Positions 9,661 to 16,245 of a stretch of 16,245 nucleotides of DNA are shown piece after piece (position 1 is the stretch's first letter; the number at the start of each line of letters is the position of its first letter). Where the stretch lies: contig CABPSV020000437.1 of NCBI GenBank assembly GCA_902459845.2, positions 1-16,245 of the forward strand, written 5' to 3'. The notes under the pieces were generated by a model. That model saw nothing but the letters and a program-made list of their open reading frames with translations, searched no databases and was not told the DNA's origin. The DNA is from Hepatocystis sp. ex Piliocolobus tephrosceles (Eukaryota; Apicomplexa; Aconoidasida; Haemosporida; Plasmodiidae). Both the position numbers and the translations under genes were made by a program.

Positions 9661-10158
9661 AATAAGTAAATAAATGAATTATTTTTTGCACATTAATACT
9701 TCCCTGTTGACACATGTATATAGACGTTGTTTAGGACCAATTTGAATTTAATATGCAATTTTTTATTTTTACTTTTCAGAAAGTATAAGTAAAGAACATG
9801 GTTTTGCTCTTGTGTTTATAAAAGACCATATATCAACTTTAGATTATAAGGAAAAAGTCATAATTTGTAGAATATGTGAAAGTGTTAAAAAACAAGTAAA
9901 ACATAAAATAATGATTAACATAAAAATGAAAAACGAAGATATATTATGTATACATAGAGAAAAAGAGAATGACACTTTCTATAACATTTTTGTGCTATTC
10001 CTTTTTTTATATACACTGAACATTTAACAATAAAAAATCGTTGCTTCGTGATAATTGCTTGTTTTGTTTTGTTTTTTTTTTAATAGGGGGTTATTGCATA
10101 TGTTAATGACAAAGATAAAACCATTAAATATGAAGAATTATTCAGAAAAAAAAAATAA
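9349..10158 (+). CDS. tRNA-splicing endonuclease catalytic subunit, SEN34-like, four exons, 92 aa
   Basis: My reconstruction joins exons 9349-9358, 9471-9551, 9780-9895 and 10087-10158, giving 279 nt in one frame with stop TAA at 10156. The product resembles the C-terminal catalytic domain of tRNA-intron endonucleases. YIVTDGMKYGADFVLY (14-29) matches the 'GlkfGaDFlvY' block, EHGFALVFI (36-44) the catalytic His block, RICESVKKQ (61-69) the catalytic Lys block, and GVIAYVNDKDKTIKY (70-84) the closing strands. The triad would be Tyr29, His37 and Lys68. The spacing (+8, then +31) equals that of human TSEN34 (Tyr247, His255, Lys286), while TSEN2 has a longer His-Lys gap. This enzyme cuts intron-containing pre-tRNA at a splice site. 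The protein is much shorter than TSEN34 and lacks any N-terminal domain. The first exon is only 10 nt. Alternatively translation starts in exon 2 at ATG 9446 or 9449, giving 97 or 96 aa. The internal junctions are well supported by frame, domain and GT-AG; the 5' end is the weak part. Confidence 0.8.
9359..9470 (+). other. intron 1 of the SEN34-like gene
   Basis: The donor is GTAAGT, the consensus form. The acceptor at AGAGAG|AATT lacks a close pyrimidine tract; the pyrimidine-rich part ends about 25 nt earlier. Only this AG restores the frame after a phase-1 10-nt exon. If the gene starts in exon 2 instead, this intron does not exist. Confidence 0.5.
9552..9779 (+). other. intron 2 of the SEN34-like gene, with A48 and (TAA)n
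   Basis: The donor is GTTAGT and the acceptor ACTTTTCAG. Joining gives the codon AAA across the junction (phase 1) and places Tyr and His eight residues apart, as in the family. The intron carries 48 A (9564-9611), then a (TAA)n run to about 9652 and TAAA-type repeats to about 9675. Confidence 0.85.
9896..10086 (+). other. intron 3 of the SEN34-like gene
   Basis: The donor is GTAAAA directly after the codon for Gln69. The acceptor has a strong T-rich tract ending TTTAATAG. Reading through the donor gives an open but Met/Lys/Phe-rich tail to 10027 with no family resemblance, whereas splicing restores the expected GVIAYV strand. Confidence 0.85.
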
Positions 10159-10443
10159 AAAAAAAAAAAATTTACAAAAAACATGAAGCTTAAAAAAAGG
10201 ACTGTTTTTTTTTTTTTTTTTTTTTATGGCAAACTTAAGACAAATATTAAAACATGCTTAGCTAAGATTTAAATATATATGTATATATTTTGCGATTTTA
10301 AAAAGTTAAATTTGTTCTATTTTTTTATTTTAAAATCGTTTAAAAATAAAAAAAAAGAATGGAATGTAAAAGTGAAAGTGCAAACACAAACACAAACGCC
10401 AGCACCAGCACTAGCGCAAGTAAATTTAAAGATTAGCGAGTAG

Positions 10444-10656
10444 ATAAAAGCTAAACAAATAAACAAAATAAGCAAAATAAATAAAATAAGCGAAATAAAC
10501 AAAATAAAAGAAATAAACAAAATAAAAGAAATAAACAAGATAAGCGAAATAAACAAGATAAGCGAAATAAACAAGATAAGCGAAATAAACAAAATAAGCG
10601 AAATGCAAAAGCCGAATTTAAAAAGAATAAGCTCGTGTAAAAAAAATAATAAATAA
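10444..10656 (+). repeat. 18-bp repeat block with coding-like frame (EINKIS)
   Basis: About nine units of AAATAAACAAGATAAGCG type lie in tandem. On the + strand one frame is open for 70 codons from just after a TAG at 10441-10443 to TAA at 10654-10656. It reads as E-I-N-K-I-S/K repeats ending in MQKPNLKRISSCKK, a non-repetitive tail of ordinary Plasmodium-like composition. The same frame is also open for over 130 nt before the TAG. There is no upstream in-frame Met and I found no convincing splice junction. It may be a gene remnant, an unannotated exon or just a repeat whose period is a multiple of three. Confidence 0.5.
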
Positions 10657-10778
10657 GTATAAACAAGAATGAGTGTTAAAAAGAAATTTTTCCCCAAACA
10701 CACAGATACACAATTTTATACCAAATGACACATATATAGTACCCATCCTGGACTTGATCTCGCTCGTTTGCTAGGAAC

Positions 10779-10780
<2 letters not shown>

Positions 10781-10828
<48 letters not shown>
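10781..10828. repeat. poly(dT) tract of 48 nt at the 3' end of the unknown gene
   Basis: This is an unbroken run of 48 T on the + strand. On the coding strand of the minus-strand gene the order is TAG stop, GGCGC, then 48 A, so the transcript would carry a templated poly(A) stretch almost at once after its stop codon. Confidence 0.95.
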
Positions 10829-10830
<2 letters not shown>

Positions 10831-10832
10831 GC

Positions 10833-13453
10833 CTAATCGGTAGATGGGCCATTAAATGTAATAAATTTTGTATCTATTATTGCAAAATTCAGAGGTTGTA
10901 ATATTGCTCTCATGTTTTTATTTACGAATGCTAATTGTATTGGTAATTTATTATCTGTTATAATTAATTGTATTAATAAAATATATGTCATAAGTTTAAC
11001 AACCATTTGTTGTGTATATACATACTTATTTTCTTTTTTATGTAAAAATGTTTGTAAGAAATTATTTAAAAAATTCCATGGAAAATAATGTCCTTTATTT
11101 AAAATTAATTGCTGAGCTTTATTTTTTTCTTTTCTACTATTTTTATATATTAAAAATTTCCATATATTTTGTTCATTAAAATATATATTGTTTGGCGTTG
11201 CTACAAAAGAAAGGTAAGAATTTAGAATAAAAAAAAGAGTTGCTAGTTGTTCTTGTGTGAAGTTACAATTTACCAAATTATTATTATTACTACTACTACT
11301 ACTATTATCATTAGTAGTATTATCATTACTATTATTATTATTATCATTACTATTACTACTATTATCATTACTATTACTACTATTATCATTACTATTACTA
11401 TTATTATTATTACTACTACTACTATTATCATTACTACTACTACTATTATCATTACTATATTTTTTATAATAGTATAATGTTTTGAAACAAATTGGGTGGA
11501 TTTCATTTATTATTGCATCCATACTAACAGTATCGTTAAGTACATTAATAAATAATTCATAATGTAATTTTTCAGAAAAATTAACTAATAATATATTTGT
11601 TAAAAGAAAATTATTTAAAACAAAAATATCTTTTTTATTAGTTCTTTTTTTAATAAAACTAGGTAAAAATAATTTATTAAGATTTACTTTTTCTTTATTT
11701 TCATCCATAGATTCCATAATTGTATTCTTTTTAATATCTCTTAAAGTTTTTTTTTGAGTTGTATAATCTACTTGAGTATCATGTACATGTTGGTCTTCAT
11801 TATCCGGTATTGAAAATTTCATATATTCCATACAATTTTTAGTTTTAATAATTTTCATAATATGTAAAAATTTAGGATATACATATAATAGGTAATATAA
11901 AAATATAAATCGATATTGTTCAAGATTTTTATCCATATTTATACCATTAAGTTTTTTATCCCATTTGTTATTTAATAAAAACTCGGCTATTTGATGTTGA
12001 ATAATGACTGTGCCTTGAATACTGGCTGCGAATTTTAAATTCCTTGCGATTATATCTTCGGACATGGCACTATCAACGGGTATTTCATTATCAAAGGATG
12101 TTCTATCAGTCTGCATAGTATCAGTAGGTATGGTATCAGTAGGTATGGTATCAGTAGGTATGGTATCAGTAGGTATGGTATCGGTAGGTATGGTATCGGT
12201 AGGTATGGTATCGGTAGGTATGGTATCAGTAGGTATGGTATCAGTAGGTATGGTATTACTCGACATTTTATCATCATGTAGTTGTATATCATGTAGTTGT
12301 AAATCATGTAGTTGTAAATCATGTAGTTGTAAATCAGATAGTTGTAAATTACCATTAATAATATTTTGAAGCTCTATCAGATATTGACTACTTTTTGTCA
12401 CACATGAAGCATTTATAACATCATTTAAAATTGAATTGAGTATATTAATATAAATTTGATTTATACTATGATTTAAATTTGTTAACATATATGAATTGGA
12501 TAACTCGTAATGTTTATAATTATGTCTTGATAATAAATTAAAAGAGATATCATACATATTTTTATAATACGTATTATTTAATAGTGTATATATTTTTTCA
12601 AGAACTGTATTTATATGTTCTTTTTTAAAATAACTATTATTATATATATTATTATAATTTTGTAATTTGAATTGTAACTTATTAATCCATTTATGTGAAT
12701 ATATTTGATTTTTAATAAAATTAGAATAAAATTCTTTTTTCTTTTCTTTTTTAGAATCTACAATATATGCATCTAATTCAGCATAGTTATAAATATCAAT
12801 TTTATATTTTTCTTCTTCTATATTTTCATCAATCACTACTATATATTCTTTTATATTTTTTTCTGTTTCGTTTAAATCATTTATATAACTATAATACGTT
12901 TCTTCTTTCTCTTTACTGTTATCACAATAACTACTTTCACCAAGACCATTATTTATCCTTTGCTTTTTCATAGAACTAAAAGTATTATATTTCTGTTGAA
13001 TAGCTGTATTCATATGATTTTTTAAATAATCAAAAGTATTTTTATATGCTTTAACATATTCATTATTATTAATACAATAAATATCCAATTGTCTATTCCC
13101 TATATCATTTACATTTATTTTGAATCCGATATTTTTCGAATTAATTAATGGATGAATAATCATATTTTTTTTTATATTATGTACTTTCCTTCTTTCTAAT
13201 ATATTAGGATTTGTACTACTAGAAATAATTAGTGTGTTATTCCTACTAAGACTTCTTTTCAAATTAGTATTATTTGACATATTATTAACAATATTGTTAC
13301 GCGCAGTAATTGGAGATCTTTTTAAATATTTCAACAACTTCTTTGTTTTTTCATTATTATTTTTCAAATTTTCATCACTATCATCACTATTTTCGATAAT
13401 TGCTATTTCGCTATTTATTTCTTTTAAATATTCATTAAATGAACTTAAATTAT

Positions 13454-13486
<33 letters not shown>

Positions 13487-15884
13487 CCAACATATTATCA
13501 CTGTCGTCACCACTATTATCACTACTATCCATTTCATTATTACCATGCATAGTTAAATAACAATAATTTTTATGTTTATTATTTTCCCATGTATTTTCAT
13601 CTACAAATAGTTCATCAATACAACTCATTTTTTTAAGATTCATATATTCTTTATTGATTTTATTTAATAATAGAGGGGAAGAGGTTAAACGATTATTACT
13701 ATCTTTTGTTTTATTTGGATGGTTTGGATGGTTTGTTTTATTTGGATGGTTTGGATGATTCGTTTTATTTGGATGATTTGGATGATTTGGATGGTTTTTG
13801 TTTAAATTATTTGTACTGTTTTCTTTACTATCAACCGACTGTTTCGCTTTACTAAAAATCTCAGACAACACTACCGAATTATCATCTGAACTATAATCAC
13901 AATCTTTTGTAAAATCAACATATTCTATGTCTTGCTTAAACCTTTTTAAATAGCTTTCTTGCGTATTACCTAAAGAAATATGTAAAGCGTTATAAAATTT
14001 CGTAAATATATCATTATAAAAAATATTTGTATCATTTCCATTTTTTTTTAATTTCGTTTTTAACGTATCATAAAAACTATCATTTACATTTAATTTGTTT
14101 AACTGTGATGATATGTCAACATTACTATTTTTACGTGAGGTTTTATTATACTCTAATAACTGTTTTATTTTTTTACTATTTAAAAACTTTTTATTTTTAT
14201 ATTTATTAAGTATTAAATTTAGTGGAATATATCCTTTACTACCATTTTTTATCCTACAAACGAAATTGTTAAAATTATTTTTTAAATAATCTTCATGGAA
14301 AATATGACAAAATATGTTATTTTGTGATACTATATATATGTACTTATCTTCATAATACTGTATATCATACTCAACATTTATATGTTTACTATCTTCATTT
14401 GATAAACCAATTTTTTTTCCTTTCCCAACGAAATTTGAAGAGGACATAAAAGAAGATACATTACTTTTCATAAACACATGCGTTAACAATTTTTTAGGTT
14501 TTACCAATTTTTTATTTATTTGATTATTTTTATAGATAGGGGCATAATTAAAATTGTGAAAGCATATTAGATAAAACAACTTTTTTATTTTTGTTTGGCA
14601 CATTTTACATAATATAGGATTTGCATTGATATTATCATTATCACCATAAACACATGTACATTTATTATTTTCAAATATCTGTTGTATGCTTTCTATACTT
14701 AAGTTAAAGCGTTGGTTATTTTTCTTTAACACTTGTTCCATAATTAAATCATGATTATTATAAAAATGGTTTAACATATTATATCTTATTATTCTGTATA
14801 ACAATCTTCTTCTTTTTTTTAATACATACTTTTTATTATGTAAATAATAATTATATTGATATAATTTTTCAAATATGCTATTCAATTTATTTATATTTGA
14901 AGATACTAACATATTCTTTTTTAAAAATGATATATTTAATGCTTTTTTTTCTATCTGTTTTGCTGATTTTACAATATGAATTAACTCTCTTAAATATAAT
15001 GGATATCTATTTAATAATTTTATTTTTTTCACAACACCATTCTCTCGGTTTGTATAATTCGTATTTGTTGTTTCATGTTTTTTTATGTAATTGTCTTTAT
15101 TTTCTTTTGAAAAAGTATATTTATCATATACTACTACCTTTTTGTTAGTTTTTTTCCCCTTTTTATATTTTTTACTTTTATTATAATCTTGGCTTAACTT
15201 ATTTATACTAGTTGGATTAATTTCTAATACAATTTCTTCGTCACTTGATGTATATATTTCACTATCATCGTCATAATCAAATAAAAATGCATTGTTGTGA
15301 ATTGTTTTATTTTTTTCTACTAACTTATAAAATATATTACTATTTTTTTTACACATTTTTTTTTTGTTATCGTCACTGCTATTAGCATTTTCATTAGCAC
15401 TTTCATTAGCACTTTCATTGACACTCCCATTATATCCATTTGCACTATTCAAGTCATTTACATTGTACGTATTATTAACAATTCCATTATCCTTATTAAA
15501 TGAAATTAATTGGGGATTTGCAAAGTTGCCTATTCTTTTATTTTTTGCTTTGGATTTTACTATTCCATTAATTTCATTATATACAATTAAATAATGTTCA
15601 ATAATATTAATACATTTATCATAAAATTCATCAAAATTTCTACTTCTTTTATTATCAAAAAATAATAAATCATCTAACTGTTTCACTATTCTTTTTCTTG
15701 CTGATGTAATCTGTGTTACTACGACATTTTTTAATATGTTTAAAACATTTGCATGTTCTCTTAACAGCTCATTATTATAGCTACATTCTTTTTCAATGAA
15801 ATTTACTTTGCTTTTATCTACTGTTTTTTTTGCATAAACAATAGCACTCTCTCGTCTCGTTGCATTCCTTTTAAATCGATCCAT
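10833..15884 (-). CDS. Plasmodium-type protein of unknown function, 1683 aa
   Basis: I do not recognise this protein. It is one uninterrupted ORF from ATG (15882-15884) to TAG, with typical Plasmodium composition and conserved-looking blocks between low-complexity tracts. The N-terminal 110 residues are charged and look helical (around ARKRIVKQLDDLL). A basic patch KKRRRLLYR precedes a Cys cluster at about 409-429 (C-x-C, 14 residues, C-x2-C), possibly a small zinc site. At about 515-555 a hydrophobic stretch ends in KGYIPLNLI, which recalls the last strand of an SH3 fold, but the rest does not match clearly. The last 450 residues are rich in hydrophobic helices broken by repeats. Repeats: SANE (about 155-168), HPNKT-type (about 697-727), poly-Lys (about 800-808), LQLHD (about 1180-1203), nine TIPTD units (about 1208-1255) and a Ser/Asn/Asp tract (about 1475-1535). 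There is no signal peptide or clear membrane span at the start. The gene converges on the SEN34-like gene. Confidence 0.93.
11281..11461 (-). repeat. Asn/Ser/Asp triplet-repeat tract in the unknown gene
   Basis: AGT and AAT codons with GAT form about 60 residues of NDNSSSS- and SNSNDNS-like sequence near residue 1500. The tract lies between the blocks ending CFKTLYYYKKY and starting FTQEQLATLFF, so it is probably a disordered loop inside an otherwise structured C-terminal region. Confidence 0.9.
12105..12260 (-). repeat. 15-bp coding minisatellite (TIPTD) in the unknown gene
   Basis: Nine exact TIPTD pentapeptides plus one TMQTD variant are encoded by 15-bp units that read GGTATGGTATCAGTA on the + strand, with a few CGGTA variants. 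Near-identity of the units suggests recent expansion. The repeats alternate Thr and Asp with Pro and make an acidic, extended segment. Confidence 0.95.
12278..12348 (-). repeat. 15-bp coding repeat (LQLHD) in the unknown gene
   Basis: Four to five units of D-L-Q-L-H/S stand directly before the TIPTD array, encoded by units reading ATCATGTAGTTGTAA on the + strand. It is a second, independent 15-bp repeat with a different sequence. Leu at regular five-residue spacing does not fit a heptad coiled coil. Confidence 0.9.
13456..13486 (-). repeat. coding poly(A) run of 31 nt encoding poly-Lys
   Basis: Thirty-one consecutive A on the coding strand run from a GAA codon through about nine AAA codons into AAT. 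In most eukaryotes such a run stalls or shifts ribosomes; Plasmodium is known to translate poly-Lys from poly(A) more faithfully. The frame on both sides is clearly coding. Confidence 0.9.
13700..13800 (-). repeat. His-Pro-Asn repeat in the unknown gene
   Basis: Units of N-H-P and N-K-T repeat over about 30 residues near position 710, encoded on the + strand by GGATGGTTT and GGATGATTT words. His-Pro tripeptide repeats in this register could in principle bind metal, but that is only a composition argument. Confidence 0.85.
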
Positions 15885-16167
15885 GTTGCCTTTTTTTTAA
15901 ATATTTATGTTGTAACTTTTTTTTTTTTTTTTTTTTTTACCTTTTTCTTCTCATATTTTTTTTCTACATTAAAATTGGGTTTCTATTTAATTTTTTTTTT
16001 TTTTTTTAAATTACTTAAGATAGATACAAAATGTTTTAATGGTTGCTTAAGTTAATATTATATTCTTATAATGTTTTTTATAACTTTTTAAGATCTATAT
16101 GTTATGATATGCTTTGTTTATTTTTATGTCATATATATATATATATATATATATACATTATTTATCT

Positions 16168-16207
<40 letters not shown>

Positions 16208-16245
16208 TTTTTTTTTTTTTTTTTTTACAATCTTAAAAAAAAAAA
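15885..16245. other. 5' flank of the unknown minus-strand gene
   Basis: No gene is seen. It contains T runs (about 15919-15938, 15992-16007, 16169-16205 and 16207-16226) and a (TA)n microsatellite (about 16130-16155). On the coding strand these are poly(A) tracts upstream of the ATG, usual for Plasmodium leaders and promoters. Confidence 0.85.

Larger units (their letters stand above)
10159..10832. other. convergent intergenic region between the SEN34-like and unknown genes
   Basis: The stop codons of two convergent genes are 674 nt apart, so both 3' ends lie here. It holds A- and T-runs (about 10147-10223), a GC-richer block with CAAACA and CAGCAC words (10380-10420), an 18-bp repeat block (10446-10612) and a T run of 48 (10781-10828) five nt beyond the stop of the minus-strand gene. 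Confidence 0.85.

Noticed and set aside
9812..10027. A 71-codon single-exon ORF as a separate small gene
   Set aside because: Its first part is exon 3 of the SEN34-like gene; the rest is intron 3 read through the GTAAAA donor. It lacks the catalytic Tyr block and the final strand.
10317..10703. Minus-strand ORF of 128 codons between the convergent genes
   Set aside because: It is strings of Leu/Ile/Phe from the antisense of the 18-bp repeat. It has an ATG, but the + strand frame has the more plausible composition, and neither is proven.
12050..12369. Open frames on both strands over the TIPTD and LQLHD arrays
   Set aside because: 15-bp repeats without stops leave several frames open; only the frame of the long minus-strand gene continues into non-repetitive coding sequence on both sides.
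1..16245. Mobile element, tRNA or rRNA gene, or horizontally acquired island
   Set aside because: I saw no transposase or reverse transcriptase motifs, no terminal repeats with target-site duplications, no cloverleaf-like GC-rich stretch and no gene with foreign codon use. I read by eye only; tRNAscan, Rfam and repeat-library searches would be decisive.

Overview
The window looks like nuclear chromosome from a very AT-rich malaria parasite (Plasmodium). The reasons are very low GC, intergenic stretches of 0.7-2 kb full of poly(dA:dT) tracts and (TA)n microsatellites, proteins dominated by Asn/Lys/Ile/Tyr with low-complexity inserts between short conserved domains, and small GT-AG introns. The long Asn-rich inserts fit a Laverania-type or avian-type species better than the less AT-rich clades, but I cannot name the species from this sequence.

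Layout. 1-1950: noncoding flank with several short-period tandem repeats. 1951-4995 (+): a NAF1-like H/ACA snoRNP assembly factor. 4996-6651: noncoding. 6652-8655 (+): an SPF45/RBM17-like splicing factor (G-patch plus U2AF-homology motif). 8656-9348: noncoding. 9349-10158 (+): a tiny four-exon gene that I reconstruct as a 92-residue tRNA-splicing endonuclease catalytic subunit of SEN34 type, with the Tyr/His/Lys triad at the expected spacing. 10159-10832: a convergent intergenic region with an 18-bp repeat block that looks coding-like on the + strand. 10833-15884 (-): one 1683-codon ORF for a protein I do not recognise, with a small Cys cluster and several tandem-repeat tracts. 15885-16245: the 5' flank of that gene.

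The three + strand genes all act in RNA maturation (pseudouridylation-guide RNP assembly, pre-mRNA splicing, tRNA intron removal). They have separate, long intergenic flanks, so this need not be co-regulation. I saw no mobile element, CRISPR array, RNA gene or clear sign of horizontal transfer. I found no convincing new multi-gene system. The most informative items are the cryptic small endonuclease gene, the coding-like repeat blocks outside the genes, the unknown 1683-residue protein, and three homopolymer tracts of exactly 48 nt.
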